From: Microbacterium sp. MYb66
GTDB lineage: Bacteria > Actinomycetota > Actinomycetes > Actinomycetales > Microbacteriaceae
Reading direction: 5' to 3'
Length of the DNA: 64,000 nucleotides
Assembly (NCBI RefSeq): GCF_002979435.1
Contig: NZ_PCOV01000001.1
Span: forward strand, 62,001 to 126,000
The notes below the pieces were generated by a model, which was given only the letters and a program-made list of their open reading frames with translations, was not told the origin of the DNA and did not search any database. The position numbers were made by a program, and so were the translations under genes. Of this stretch, positions 16,643 through 26,141 are shown piece after piece (within the stretch, counting starts at the first letter, position 1; the number at the start of each line of letters is the position of its first letter).

Positions 16643-17520
16643 GCACTCACACGACCACCACCGTGACCGGGACGGGCGTGCCGGAGCCGGCGCGGTTGGA
16701 GGCGCGGAATCTGGTGAAGGACTTCCATTTGCGGTCCGGGTTCCGCACGAGCGTTCTGCATGCGGTGAAGGATGTGTCGTTCACGCTCGAGGCGGGTAAG
16801 ACGGTCGCTCTGGTGGGGGAGTCGGGGTCGGGGAAGTCGACGATCGCGCGGATGCTGATGAAACTGGAGACCCCCACCAGTGGGGAGATCTTGTTGGACG
16901 GGAAACCGTCGGGGACTCGGGGGCGGGCGCTGGGGCGGTATCGCGCGGATGTGCAGATGGTGTTCCAGGACCCGTTCGCGTCGTTGAACCCGTTCCACAC
17001 GATCGTGCATCATCTGGAGCGGCCGATCCGTCTGCATCACCCGGAACTCAACGGCGGGCAGGTGCGCGAGCGGGCGGTGGAACTCCTGGAGCGGGTGCGG
17101 TTGACGCCGGGGGAGTCTTACGCCGAACGGCGCCCGCACGAGTTGTCGGGCGGGCAGCGTCAGCGTGTCGCGATCGCGCGGGCGTTGGCGCCGGGGGCGC
17201 GGTTCATCGTCGCGGACGAGCCGGTGTCGATGTTGGACGTGTCGATCCGGCTCGGGGTGTTGAACCTGCTCGCGGACCTGCAGCGCGAGGAGAACCTCGG
17301 CGTGCTCTACATCACGCACGACCTGGCCACGGCCCGCCACTTCTCCGATGAGATCATGGTGCTCTACAAGGGCGACGTCGTCGAACGCGGACCCGCAGAC
17401 GAGGTCATCCTCAACCCGCAACACGACTACACCAAGACACTCCTCGGAGCCGCACCCGAACCCGACAACCTCGGCCGCCTCCGCGACGAAGTCCGCACCG
17501 AACTCGGCATCGCGCACTGA
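16639..17520 (+). CDS. ABC transporter ATPase, DppF/OppF type, unusual codon use
   Basis: A 293-residue ATPase partner of the preceding one. Walker A GESGSGKS lies near residue 60, the signature LSGGQRQR near 170, and Walker B is FIVADEPVSMLD. The first 15 codons have local codon use; from about 16684 to about 17250 the TTG/GGG-rich style of the previous gene reappears, then C-ending codons resume to the stop. The mosaic pattern suggests recombination or transfer limited to the conserved ATPase core. ATG overlaps the previous stop (ATGA). It is the last gene of the operon. Confidence 0.9.
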   Translation: MSTHTTTTVTGTGVPEPARLEARNLVKDFHLRSGFRTSVLHAVKDVSFTLEAGKTVALVGESGSGKSTIARMLMKLETPTSGEILLDGKPSGTRGRALGRYRADVQMVFQDPFASLNPFHTIVHHLERPIRLHHPELNGGQVRERAVELLERVRLTPGESYAERRPHELSGGQRQRVAIARALAPGARFIVADEPVSMLDVSIRLGVLNLLADLQREENLGVLYITHDLATARHFSDEIMVLYKGDVVERGPADEVILNPQHDYTKTLLGAAPEPDNLGRLRDEVRTELGIAH

Positions 17521-17588
17521 CGGGCTCGCCCGTCCATCCCGTTCGCCCCCGTCGCGGTGCCGGCCCCGGAACGGGGGAAGGCACCCGC

Positions 17589-17594
17589 TACACT
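17589..17594 (+). promoter_or_regulatory. -10 element of the gcv riboswitch promoter
   Basis: TACACT about 34 nt before the first aptamer; transcription would start near 17601. The rest of 17521-17600 holds only GC-rich sequence with partial C-run/G-run complementarity after the ABC operon and no recognisable gene. Confidence 0.45.
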
Positions 17595-17627
17595 GAGACC
17601 ACAACTGAAGACAGGCCGAATGACCCA

Positions 17628-17812
17628 CGCGGGAGAGCCCCGGCGAACGCAGCCGGGCACCGAAGGAGCAAGCCTCCCCGCCAATCTCTCAGGTACGCGT
17701 ACCGCGCGGTTCCGGCCACTCTGAAAAGCGATCCCGCCTCGTGCGGATCCGCCGACGGTGAAAGCCCCGCCTCTGCGCACGGGTGAAGCTCTCAGGCCCA
17801 TGACAGAGGGGG
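17628..17812 (+). promoter_or_regulatory. Tandem glycine riboswitch
   Basis: Two consecutive glycine aptamers. The first (about 17628-17697) carries GCGGGAGAGCC, CACCGAAGGAGCAA and AATCTCTCAGGTA; the second (about 17718-17812) carries CTGAAAAGCGA, GACGGTGAAAGCC, GGGTGAAGCTCTCAGGC and CAGAGGGG. These are the conserved aptamer core segments in the expected order, with a short linker. It lies 56 bp upstream of gcvT, the classic position, so glycine should switch on the cleavage operon. There is no obvious intrinsic terminator with a T-run between aptamer 2 and gcvT; a GC-rich stretch at 17820-17845 near the Shine-Dalgarno could act on translation instead. Confidence 0.93.
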
Positions 17813-17867
17813 AGTTCCGAGGAGCGGCGCCGCCGCCGTTCCGCCCGACACAGCCCGGGAGAACTCC

Positions 17868-19070
17868 ATGTCCGACCCCCGCTACACCCCGCTGCGCGAA
17901 CGCCATGAGGCGCTCGGTGCATCGTTCACCGACTTCGGCGGCTGGCAGATGCCGGTGCGCTACACCTCCGACCTCGCCGAGCACCACGCAGTGCGCCGGA
18001 CCGCCGGCATCTTCGACATCTCGCACATGGCGGAGTTCCTGGTGACCGGTGAGTCGGCAGCAGCCTTCCTCGATTACGCTCTCGCCGGCCGCATCTCGGC
18101 GATGCCCGTCGGTAAGGCGAAGTACTCGCTGATGCTCGCGGAGAACGGGGGCATCGTCGACGATGTCATCGCGTACCGGCTGGCCGAGGACCGCTACCTG
18201 GTGATCGCGAACGCCGGCAATCGGGGCTTCGTCGATTCGGCGTTCGCGAGGCGCGTCCGTGACTTCCCATCGCTCATCGAGCGCGAGCTTCCCCCGCGCG
18301 CGCCGGGCGAGGAGCGCAGCTTCGCCGGCTTCCTCGGGGATCGAGGAGTCGACGTCGAAGACGTGTCCGACTCCTTCGCGCTCATGGCCGTGCAGGGTCC
18401 GAACGCCGAGGCCATCCTCGCAGCGACAGGCGCCATCACCGATGTCAGCATCCCCTGGGCCGAGCAGAAGTACTACGCCTGGGCGTCGGCGAACTTCGCC
18501 GGCAAGCCGCTGGTCCTCGCCCGCACCGGGTACACCGGGGAAGACGGCTTCGAGCTTCTCGTCTCGACCGACGACGCGGCCGCCCTCTGGGATGAGCTGC
18601 TCGCAGCCGGCGAACCCCACGGTCTCGTCCCGGCCGGCCTCGCCGCGCGCGACACCCTGCGCCTCGAGGCGGGGATGCCCCTCTACGGGCACGAGCTGAG
18701 CCTCGAGACTCTGCCGGCGCAGGCGGGCCTCGGTCGCGTCGTCGTGACCGCCAAGGAGCAGTTCGTCGGCAAGGAGGCACTCTCCACCGCTGCCGAGTCT
18801 GGCGGAGCATCCGAAGTCCCCGTCCTGGTCGGGCTCGTCGCCGAGGGCAAGCGGGCCGGACGCGCCGGGTATGCCGTCGTTGACGCCGACGGAGCGGCTC
18901 TCGGAGAGATCACCAGCGGCGCTCTGAGCCCGACCCTCGGTCATCCGATCGCGATGGCCTACGTGCATCCTTCTTCCGCCGAGGAGGGAACCGAAGTATT
19001 CCTTGATGTGCGGGGGACCAGGATCCCCGCGACCGTGACCGCCCTGCCTTTCTACCGGAGGACCAAATGA
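17868..19070 (+). CDS. gcvT: Glycine cleavage system T protein (aminomethyltransferase)
   Basis: A 400-residue tetrahydrofolate-dependent enzyme that releases ammonia from the aminomethyl group on GcvH and forms methylene-THF. The N-terminal signature [11 protein letters not shown], the FDISHMAEF block and the folate-binding [12 protein letters not shown] segment are present, plus the C-terminal barrel. ATG 17868 has GGGAGA a few bases upstream. It is the first gene of the riboswitch-controlled gcvT-gcvH-gcvP operon and overlaps gcvH by 4 nt. Confidence 0.95.
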   Translation: MSDPRYTPLRERHEALGASFTDFGGWQMPVRYTSDLAEHHAVRRTAGIFDISHMAEFLVTGESAAAFLDYALAGRISAMPVGKAKYSLMLAENGGIVDDVIAYRLAEDRYLVIANAGNRGFVDSAFARRVRDFPSLIERELPPRAPGEERSFAGFLGDRGVDVEDVSDSFALMAVQGPNAEAILAATGAITDVSIPWAEQKYYAWASANFAGKPLVLARTGYTGEDGFELLVSTDDAAALWDELLAAGEPHGLVPAGLAARDTLRLEAGMPLYGHELSLETLPAQAGLGRVVVTAKEQFVGKEALSTAAESGGASEVPVLVGLVAEGKRAGRAGYAVVDADGAALGEITSGALSPTLGHPIAMAYVHPSSAEEGTEVFLDVRGTRIPATVTALPFYRRTK

Positions 19071-19444
19071 CCGACCTCGCAGCCCTCAGCTACACCGAAG
19101 AGCACGAGTGGATCGCCGCCGACGGCGACACCGTGACCATCGGCATCACCGATTACGCCGCCGAGAAACTGGGCGACGTGGTGTTCGTCGAGCTCCCCGC
19201 CGTCGGCACCGAGATCACCGCAGGGGCGGTCGTCGGCGAGATCGAATCGACCAAGTCGGTCGGTGAGCTCTACGCCCCCGTCACCGGCACCGTCGTCGAG
19301 ATCAACGACGCCGCCGTCGACGACCCGTCGCTCGTCAACGCGGCGCCGTTCGAGGGCGGATGGCTGCTCAAGGTCAGCGTCGCAGCCGGCGCGCTCGACG
19401 GACTGCTCGACCGCGACGCCTACGTCGCACTCACGGAGGGCTGA
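19067..19444 (+). CDS. gcvH: Glycine cleavage system H protein (lipoyl carrier)
   Basis: A 125-residue carrier shuttling the aminomethyl intermediate between the P, T and L proteins. The lipoylated lysine is in [12 protein letters not shown] (about residue 64), and the N-terminus YTEEHEWI is diagnostic. ATG overlaps the gcvT stop (ATGA). No lipoyl synthase or L protein gene is nearby, so the E3 subunit must come from elsewhere. Confidence 0.95.
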   Translation: MTDLAALSYTEEHEWIAADGDTVTIGITDYAAEKLGDVVFVELPAVGTEITAGAVVGEIESTKSVGELYAPVTGTVVEINDAAVDDPSLVNAAPFEGGWLLKVSVAAGALDGLLDRDAYVALTEG

Positions 19445-19451
19445 TCCACCA

Positions 19452-22346
19452 GTGGTCACTTTCGCCGATCGTCACATCGGACCCACGGACGCCGCCCAGC
19501 ACACGATGCTCCGTGCGCTCGGCATTGACGCCTCCGCGGCGGGTGATGCGCTGAGCTCCGTCGAAGCGCTGATGCGCCAGGCCGTGCCCGCATCGATCTA
19601 CACCGGACCGTCGACGGATGCCGTGTCCTCGCGCATCCCGGCCGCGGCGAGTGAGACCGAGGCTCTCGCCGAGCTGCGGACGCTCGCCTCGCGCAACACG
19701 GTGAACCGACCGATGATCGGCCTCGGCTACCACGGCACCATCACCCCGCAGGTGATCCAGCGCAACGTGCTGGAGAATCCCTCCTGGTACACCGCGTACA
19801 CGCCGTACCAGCCGGAGATCTCGCAGGGGCGCCTGGAGGCGCTCATCAACTTCCAGACCATGGTCGCCGAGCTCACCGGGCTCACCACGGCCAACGCGTC
19901 GATGCTCGACGAGTCGACGGCCGTCGTCGAGGGCATGCTGCTCGCTCGGCGCGCCTCGAAGTCCGGGTCCAACGTGTTCGCGGTCGACTCGGATGCGCTC
20001 CCGCAGACCAGGGCCATGCTCGCCACCCGTGCGGAAGCCCTGGGCATCGAGCTCGCCTCGGTCGACTTCGCCGCGGGCGAGGAGCTGCCCGCCGAGCTGT
20101 TCGGCGTCTTCGTGCAGTACCCCGGCGCATCGGGGCGGGTCTGGGACCCGTCCGCCGTCTTCGACGCGGCTCACCTCGCCGGCGGTCTCGCCGTCGCCTC
20201 TGCCGATCTGCTCGCCCTCACACTGATCGCATCGCCCGGTTCGCTCGGTGCAGACGTCGCGGTCGGCACCACGCAGCGGTTCGGAGTCCCGATGGGCTTC
20301 GGCGGCCCGCACGCCGGCTACATGGCGGTCCGCGCCGGCCTCGAGCGCCAGCTCCCCGGGCGACTCGTCGGCGTCTCGATGGACGCCGACGGGAAGCCGG
20401 CGTACCGACTCTCGCTGCAGACGCGCGAGCAGCACATCCGCCGCGAGAAGGCGACCTCGAACATCTGCACCGCCCAGGTGCTGCTGGCCGTCATGGCGTC
20501 GATGTACGCGGTGTACCACGGTCCCGACGGGCTCCGTGCGATCGCGTCGGAGGCGGCGACGAAGGCCGCGCTGCTGCGCGACTGGCTGGCCGAGGCGGGT
20601 GCCCAGGTCGTGCACGATTCGTTCTTCGACACCCTCACCGTTCGGGTTCCCGGACGCGCGGCCGAGTTCGCCGCGCAGGCGCGTGACGGCTACGGCATCC
20701 TGCTTCGCGTCGCGGACGCCGACACGATCGGGATCTCGGTCGACGAGACGACCACGGTGACCGAGCTGCACCAGGTCGCGATGGTCTTCGGCGGTGCGCA
20801 GGAGCGGGTGTTCGGCTTCGCCGACGGCTCGAACGCACTGCCCGAGGCTCTGCACCGCCAGGACGACTACCTCACGCATCCCGTCTTCCACTCGCACCGG
20901 AGCGAGACCGCCATGATGCGGTATCTGAAGAGCCTCTCCGACCGCGACTACGCACTCGATCGCGGCATGATCCCGCTGGGCTCCTGCACGATGAAGCTCA
21001 ATGCGGCCACCGAGATGGCAGCCATCACGTGGCCGGAGTTCGCCGGCATCCACCCGTTCGCGCCGGCGGCAGACGTGGCGGGCTACCTGGAGCTCATCGA
21101 TCAGCTCGAGGGCTGGCTCGCCGAGGTCACCGGGTACGACGCCGTCTCCCTGCAGCCGAACGCGGGTTCGCAGGGCGAGCTCGCCGGCCTGCTCGCGATC
21201 CGCGGCTACCACCACGCGAACGGCGACGAGCACCGCACGGTGTGCCTGATCCCGTCGTCGGCGCACGGCACGAACGCGGCATCCGCGGTGCTCGCCGGCA
21301 TGAAGGTCGTCGTCGTCGCGACCGACGAGCTCGGCAACGTCGACCTCGACGACCTGCGCGCGAAGATCGCCCAGCATGCTGACGTGCTCTCGGCCCTGAT
21401 GATCACCTACCCCTCCACGCACGGCGTGTACGAGGAGCAGGTCGTGGAGATCACGTCCGCCGTGCACGGCGCGGGCGGGCAGGTCTACGTCGACGGCGCG
21501 AACCTCAACGCCCTGCTCGGCTACGCGCGCTTCGGAGACCTCGGCGGCGACGTCTCGCACCTCAACCTGCACAAGACGTTCGCCATCCCGCACGGCGGCG
21601 GCGGTCCCGGTGTCGGGCCCGTTGCGGCGAAGGCGCATCTCGCCCCGTTCCTGCCCTCGCACCCGCTCGCGCAGAGGGCCGAGCACTTCGGCGGCCACAC
21701 GTTCGACGGCGGAGTCATCTCGGCCGCGCCCTACGGATCCGCGGGCATCCTGCCGATCTCGTGGGCCTACGTGCGCATGATGGGCCCCGACGGACTGCGA
21801 CGGGCAACCGCAGCGGCCGTGCTCTCGGCGAACTACATCGCCGAGCGCCTGAGCGCACACTTCCCGGTGCTGTACACCGGCGAGAACGGCCGGGTGGCGC
21901 ACGAGTGCATCCTCGACCTGCGTCCGCTCAAGGAGGCCACCGGCATCACCGTCGACGACGTCGCCAAGCGCCTCATCGACTACGGGTTCCACGCGCCGAC
22001 CATGTCGTTCCCGGTCGCCGGCACGTTGATGGTCGAGCCGACGGAGTCGGAGGACCTCGACGAGATCGAGCGCTTCATCGAGGCGATGATCATGATCAAG
22101 GCGGAGGCCGACGCGGTGGCGGCAGGACGCTGGCCCGCCGAGGACAACCCGCTGGTGCACGCACCGCACACCGCGGTCTCCCTGATCGCGGGGGAGTGGA
22201 GCCACGCATACTCCCGAGAGGATGCCGCGTACCCCGTGCACAGCCTGATCGCCGGCAAGTACTGGCCTCCGGTGCGCCGGATCGACCAGGCCTACGGTGA
22301 CCGCAACCTCGTGTGCGCCTGCCCGCCCGTGGAGGCTTTCGCCTGA
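19452..22346 (+). CDS. gcvP: Glycine cleavage system P protein (glycine decarboxylase)
   Basis: A 964-residue PLP enzyme that decarboxylates glycine and loads the aminomethyl group onto GcvH. It is the single-chain form: an N-terminal half starting [10 protein letters not shown] and a C-terminal half with the PLP lysine in [18 protein letters not shown] (about residue 710). Length matches the family. The start is GTG at 19452, 7 nt after the gcvH stop with GGAGGG upstream; the open frame extends further upstream inside gcvH but the family N-terminus begins here. Confidence 0.95.
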   Translation: MVTFADRHIGPTDAAQHTMLRALGIDASAAGDALSSVEALMRQAVPASIYTGPSTDAVSSRIPAAASETEALAELRTLASRNTVNRPMIGLGYHGTITPQVIQRNVLENPSWYTAYTPYQPEISQGRLEALINFQTMVAELTGLTTANASMLDESTAVVEGMLLARRASKSGSNVFAVDSDALPQTRAMLATRAEALGIELASVDFAAGEELPAELFGVFVQYPGASGRVWDPSAVFDAAHLAGGLAVASADLLALTLIASPGSLGADVAVGTTQRFGVPMGFGGPHAGYMAVRAGLERQLPGRLVGVSMDADGKPAYRLSLQTREQHIRREKATSNICTAQVLLAVMASMYAVYHGPDGLRAIASEAATKAALLRDWLAEAGAQVVHDSFFDTLTVRVPGRAAEFAAQARDGYGILLRVADADTIGISVDETTTVTELHQVAMVFGGAQERVFGFADGSNALPEALHRQDDYLTHPVFHSHRSETAMMRYLKSLSDRDYALDRGMIPLGSCTMKLNAATEMAAITWPEFAGIHPFAPAADVAGYLELIDQLEGWLAEVTGYDAVSLQPNAGSQGELAGLLAIRGYHHANGDEHRTVCLIPSSAHGTNAASAVLAGMKVVVVATDELGNVDLDDLRAKIAQHADVLSALMITYPSTHGVYEEQVVEITSAVHGAGGQVYVDGANLNALLGYARFGDLGGDVSHLNLHKTFAIPHGGGGPGVGPVAAKAHLAPFLPSHPLAQRAEHFGGHTFDGGVISAAPYGSAGILPISWAYVRMMGPDGLRRATAAAVLSANYIAERLSAHFPVLYTGENGRVAHECILDLRPLKEATGITVDDVAKRLIDYGFHAPTMSFPVAGTLMVEPTESEDLDEIERFIEAMIMIKAEADAVAAGRWPAEDNPLVHAPHTAVSLIAGEWSHAYSREDAAYPVHSLIAGKYWPPVRRIDQAYGDRNLVCACPPVEAFA

Positions 22347-22366
22347 GCTGCGTGCTCGTCTGCGCA

Positions 22367-22405
22367 ACCGGCGCCGCGCTTCCGTGCAGGAGGCCCGGCG
22401 CCGGT
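22367..22405 (+). terminator. Hairpin after the gcv operon
   Basis: A perfect 10-bp inverted repeat, ACCGGCGCCG and CGGCGCCGGT, with a 19-nt spacer, 21 bp after the gcvP stop. It is followed by CGCGTTTCCC rather than a strong T-run. The rest of the 218-bp gap to 22564 holds the promoter region of the next operon. Confidence 0.45.
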
Positions 22406-22494
22406 CGCGTTTCCCTGTGTTTCGCAGATGTTTCGGATGATCACCACTCAGTAACAGTTCGTTAGCTGAGGACGGCGCTCGCGAAGCCGCGGGT

Positions 22495-22500
22495 TACGCT
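22495..22500 (+). promoter_or_regulatory. Possible -10 of the second ABC importer operon
   Basis: TACGCT preceded by GGGT; transcription near 22507 would leave a leader of about 58 nt containing the AGGAGG Shine-Dalgarno at 22552-22557. No clear -35. Confidence 0.35.
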
Positions 22501-22564
22501 CAGGTATCCCTGCGTGCTCGATGGTGAGCGTGCAGACTCAGCACTGTCCACAGGAGGACGAAAA

Positions 22565-24190
22565 GTGAAAAGAAACAGGACTGCCCTCGCGGGCACCGCT
22601 CTGCTTGCCGTCGGCGCGATCGCTCTCGCCGGCTGCGCATCCGGCGGCGACAACGGCAGTGGCGAAGAAGGCGGCGAAGCGTCGACCGGAATCGTCACGG
22701 TTCAGAGCAACGAGCCCCAGAACCCGCTCCTCCCGGCCGTGACCAACGAGGTCGGCGGCGGACTCGTTCTGCAGAACATCTTCGCCGGGCTGGTCTACTA
22801 CGAAGCCGATGGCGCACTCGCCAACGACCTCGCCGACTCGATCGAGTCGGACGACAACCAGACCTGGACCATCAAGATCAAGGAAGGCGAGGAGTTCAGC
22901 GACGGCACCCCCGTGACCGCTGACTCCTTCGTCGAGGCGTGGCAGTACGCGGCGTCCGACCCCGCCTTCGAGAACCAGTGGTGGTTCGCGAACTTCTCCG
23001 GCTACAGCGCCGACGCCGTGAAGGAAGACTCCCTCGCGCTCGAGGTCGTCGACGACACGACCTTCACCGTCGAGCTCGCCGCCCCGCAGTCGGACTTCCC
23101 GACCACGCTCGGCTACCAGGTGTTCGCACCGCTGCCCGAGTCGTTCTTCGAGGACCCCGAGGCCTTCGGCCAGGCTCCCGTCGGAAACGGCCCGTACGTC
23201 CTGGACAAGTGGGAGCACGACTCCGTGATCTCGCTGCTTCCGAACGAGAGCTACGACGGTCCCCGTAAGGCGCAGAACGGCGGGGTCGACCTCGTCAGCT
23301 ACGCCACCGCCGAGGCCGCTTACACCGACCTGCTCTCGGACAACCTCGACGTGATCAACCCCGGCGTGCCGCCGACGGCTCTGGCCACGTACAAGGATGA
23401 CCTGGGCGACCGTGCCGTCGACCAGCCGGCCGCGATCTGGGAGGGTCTGACCATCCCCGCGCGTCTCGCACACTTCGGCAACGACGAAGAGGGCAACCTG
23501 CGTCGTCAGGCCATCTCGTACGCGATCGACCGCGAGGAGATCACCGACGTGATCTTCGAGGGCACCCGTACGCCGGCCGTCGACTACACCTCGCCGGTCA
23601 TCGCGGGCTGGAACGACGAGATCGCCGGCTCCGAGGTCACGCACGCCGACGCCGCCAAGGCGAAGGACCTGTGGGCTCAGGCCGACGCCATCTCCCCGTG
23701 GAGCGGCACGTTCACCATCGCGTACAACGCCGACGGCGGACACCAGCCGTGGGTCGACGCGGTCTCCAACCAGATCAAGAACACGCTGGGCATCGACGCC
23801 GCCGGTCAGTCCTTCCCCGACCTGGCGACGCTCCGCGAGGAGATCAAGAACCGCTCGCTGAACGCCGCGACGCGTTCGGGCTGGCAGTTCGACTACCCGG
23901 GTGCCTACAACATCCTGGGCGCGCTGTTCATCACGGGTGCCGGTTCCAACGACGGCGACTACGCGAACGCCGAGTACGACAAGCTCGTGCAGGAAGGTTC
24001 CACGGCACCGTCCGTCGAGGAGGGCAATAAGCTCTTCGAGCAGGCACAGGAGGTCCTGTTCAAGGACCTGCCCGTCCTGCCCCTCTGGTACCGCTCGACC
24101 AATGCCGGTTTCTCCACGCTCGTCGACAACGTCGAGTACGGCTGGGACAGCTGGCCGATCGTGTACGAGATCACCAAGGCCGGCGAGTAA
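22565..24190 (+). CDS. Peptide-type ABC transporter substrate-binding lipoprotein (SBP_bac_5)
   Basis: A 541-residue secreted lipoprotein. The signal peptide ends in LAGC with Cys24 lipidated. The family-5 fold is recognised by EGEEFSDGTPVTADSFVEAW and the AISYAIDREEI segment. The start is GTG at 22565 with a full AGGAGG 7 nt upstream; a longer in-frame start would block the signal peptide. It is a different protein from the binding protein at 12098, with different flanking blocks, so the two importers probably take different ligands. It heads a five-gene operon. Confidence 0.9.
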   Translation: MKRNRTALAGTALLAVGAIALAGCASGGDNGSGEEGGEASTGIVTVQSNEPQNPLLPAVTNEVGGGLVLQNIFAGLVYYEADGALANDLADSIESDDNQTWTIKIKEGEEFSDGTPVTADSFVEAWQYAASDPAFENQWWFANFSGYSADAVKEDSLALEVVDDTTFTVELAAPQSDFPTTLGYQVFAPLPESFFEDPEAFGQAPVGNGPYVLDKWEHDSVISLLPNESYDGPRKAQNGGVDLVSYATAEAAYTDLLSDNLDVINPGVPPTALATYKDDLGDRAVDQPAAIWEGLTIPARLAHFGNDEEGNLRRQAISYAIDREEITDVIFEGTRTPAVDYTSPVIAGWNDEIAGSEVTHADAAKAKDLWAQADAISPWSGTFTIAYNADGGHQPWVDAVSNQIKNTLGIDAAGQSFPDLATLREEIKNRSLNAATRSGWQFDYPGAYNILGALFITGAGSNDGDYANAEYDKLVQEGSTAPSVEEGNKLFEQAQEVLFKDLPVLPLWYRSTNAGFSTLVDNVEYGWDSWPIVYEITKAGE

Positions 24191-24212
24191 CACTCCCGCT
24201 CTGATCTGAACC

Positions 24213-24252
24213 CGCCGTGCGGGGCGATGCGTCAGCGTCGCCCCGCACGGCG
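24213..24252 (+). promoter_or_regulatory. 15-bp perfect hairpin between binding protein and permease genes
   Basis: CGCCGTGCGGGGCGA pairs with TCGCCCCGCACGGCG around a 10-nt loop, all 15 pairs Watson-Crick. It lies in the 78-bp gap after the binding-protein stop and is not followed by T residues. Such hairpins after the first gene commonly protect or partly terminate the mRNA so that the binding protein is made in excess over the permeases. Confidence 0.6.
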
Positions 24253-24268
24253 CGGTTCGGTTCGCGCT

Positions 24269-25198
24269 ATGACTGCCTACATCATCCGTCGCCTGCTCCA
24301 GGCGATACCCGTCTTCCTCGGGGCGACCTTCCTGATCTTCTCGATGGTCTTCCTGCTTCCCGGCGACCCGATCCTCGCTCTGTTCGGTGACAAGACACCG
24401 ACCGACGCGCAGTACGCCGCCCTCCAGGCCCAGTACCACCTGGACCAGCCGTTCTTCACGCGCTACCTGATCTACCTCGGCGACCTGTTCCGAGGCGACC
24501 TCGGCACGACCTTCCGCGGCCAGAGCGTCAACGAGATCCTCGCGGCGAAGTTCCCGGTGACTCTGCGTCTCGCCCTGCTCGCGATCGTCATCCAGCTGCT
24601 CTTCGGAGTGGTCGTCGGTCTCATCTCCGGTCTGCGCAAGAACAGCCTGTTCGACCACGCCTCGATGCTGGTGAGCCTCCTGCTCATCTCGATCCCGGTG
24701 TTCGTCCTGGCCTTCATCGCGCAGTACTTCCTCGCCATCGAACTGCATCTGTTCCGCCCGACGGTGGGCAGAGGCGCGCCCTGGTCGGATCTGATACTCC
24801 CGGCGATCGTGCTCGCGGCGCTGAACTTCGCCTACGTCGTCCGGCTCACCCGCAACTCGGTCATCGAGACGCGGCAGCAGGACTTCGTGCGGATGGCGTT
24901 CGGCAAGGGCCTCCCCACGCGGCGCGTCATCCCGGTGCACGTGCTGCGCAACTCGCTCATTCCCGTCACGACGAACCTCGCTGCCGACTTCGGCATCCTG
25001 ATCGTCGGTGCCACCGTCACCGAGGGTGTGTTCAACGTGCCCGGTATCGGCAATGAGCTCTTCAAGGCCATCAACCAGCACGACGGACCGGAGATCGTCT
25101 CGATCGTCACGGTGCTCGTCGTGATCTACGTCCTGGTCAACCTGTTCATCGACCTGCTCTACGGTGTGCTCGACCCGAGGATCCGCTATGTCCGATAA
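24269..25198 (+). CDS. ABC transporter permease, DppB/OppB type
   Basis: A 309-residue permease beginning TAYIIRRLLQAIPVFLG, with the extracytoplasmic LLPGDPILALFGDK block and a six-helix core. The EAA-type loop is MAFGKGLPTRRVIPVHVL (about residue 210). ATG 24269 is chosen over an upstream in-frame codon because the longer form would add a charged tail before the first helix and overlap the hairpin. Its stop overlaps the next permease start by 11 nt. Confidence 0.9.
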   Translation: MTAYIIRRLLQAIPVFLGATFLIFSMVFLLPGDPILALFGDKTPTDAQYAALQAQYHLDQPFFTRYLIYLGDLFRGDLGTTFRGQSVNEILAAKFPVTLRLALLAIVIQLLFGVVVGLISGLRKNSLFDHASMLVSLLLISIPVFVLAFIAQYFLAIELHLFRPTVGRGAPWSDLILPAIVLAALNFAYVVRLTRNSVIETRQQDFVRMAFGKGLPTRRVIPVHVLRNSLIPVTTNLAADFGILIVGATVTEGVFNVPGIGNELFKAINQHDGPEIVSIVTVLVVIYVLVNLFIDLLYGVLDPRIRYVR

Positions 25199-26141
25199 GC
25201 CGTCCGTCCGCCGCATGGCGCATTATGTGGCCGAGTCCGACGAGGGCGGCCTCGGTGCCGTCGACGCCGTCCGCGTCAGTGAGCGCAAGAGCAACCTGTG
25301 GCTCGATGCGTGGCGCGACCTCCGTGGTCGCTGGATGTTCTGGACCGCCGGCGTCTTCGTCGTGATCCTGGTCATCGTCGCCTCGTTCCCCGATCTGTTC
25401 GCTCCGGTCGACCCGTTCGCCTGCTCGCTGTCCGACTCGAACGCCGGTCCTCGTGAGGGGCATCCGTTCGGGTTCAACTTCCAGGGCTGCGACGTGTACT
25501 CGCGCGTCGTGCACGGGGCGGGCACCTCGCTGTCCGTCGGCATCCTGGTGACGATCATCATCGCCGCCATGGGAATCGTGATCGGCGCGTTCGCCGGCTT
25601 CTTCGGAGGCTGGATCGACTCGCTGCTCATGCGCATCGGCGACATGTTCTTCGCGATCCCCTACGTGCTGGCCGCGGTCGTGATCATGTCGATGTTCCTG
25701 GACAACCGGAACATCCTCGTGGTCTCCCTCGCCATCGGCTTCTTCGGATGGCCGGCGGTGGCGCGCATCCTGCGCGCCGAGATCCTGCGCGTGCGCTCCG
25801 CGGACTACGTGATGGCATCCGAGGCGCTCGGGGTCTCCCGGGTGCGGACGATGTTCTCGCACGTCATGCCGAACTCGATCGCCCCGGTGATCGTGCTGAG
25901 CACCGTGGGTCTGGCTGCCGCCATCACAGCGGAGGCGACCTTGTCCTTCCTGGGCGTCGGCCTGCCGCCTTCGTTCATCTCCTGGGGCAATGACATCGCG
26001 CAGGCGCAGATCCGTCTGCGCACCGACCCGATGCCCCTGATCTATCCGTCGATCGCTCTCTCCCTCACCGTGCTGTCGTTCATCATGCTCGGCGAGACGG
26101 TGCGAGATGCGCTCGACCCGAAGGCGAGGGCACTGCGATGA
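25188..26141 (+). CDS. ABC transporter permease, DppC/OppC type
   Basis: A 317-residue permease with a cytoplasmic arm of about 45 residues, a first helix, an extracytoplasmic segment containing two Cys (FACSLSD and FQGCDVYSR) that could form a disulfide, and the permease core. The EAA loop is MASEALGVSRVRTMFSHV (about residue 210). ATG 25188 overlaps the previous stop by 11 nt; its own stop overlaps the ATPase start by 4 nt. Confidence 0.9.
   Translation: MSDKPSVRRMAHYVAESDEGGLGAVDAVRVSERKSNLWLDAWRDLRGRWMFWTAGVFVVILVIVASFPDLFAPVDPFACSLSDSNAGPREGHPFGFNFQGCDVYSRVVHGAGTSLSVGILVTIIIAAMGIVIGAFAGFFGGWIDSLLMRIGDMFFAIPYVLAAVVIMSMFLDNRNILVVSLAIGFFGWPAVARILRAEILRVRSADYVMASEALGVSRVRTMFSHVMPNSIAPVIVLSTVGLAAAITAEATLSFLGVGLPPSFISWGNDIAQAQIRLRTDPMPLIYPSIALSLTVLSFIMLGETVRDALDPKARALR

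Noticed and set aside
19431..22367. A 978-codon minus-strand open frame opposite gcvP
   Set aside because: Composition is typical of antisense shadow frames; gcvP explains the region fully.
22538..25216. An 892-codon minus-strand open frame opposite the second importer
   Set aside because: It spans two real genes and their gap, including the hairpin, with no domain and a shadow-like Asp/Glu/Arg/Val composition.
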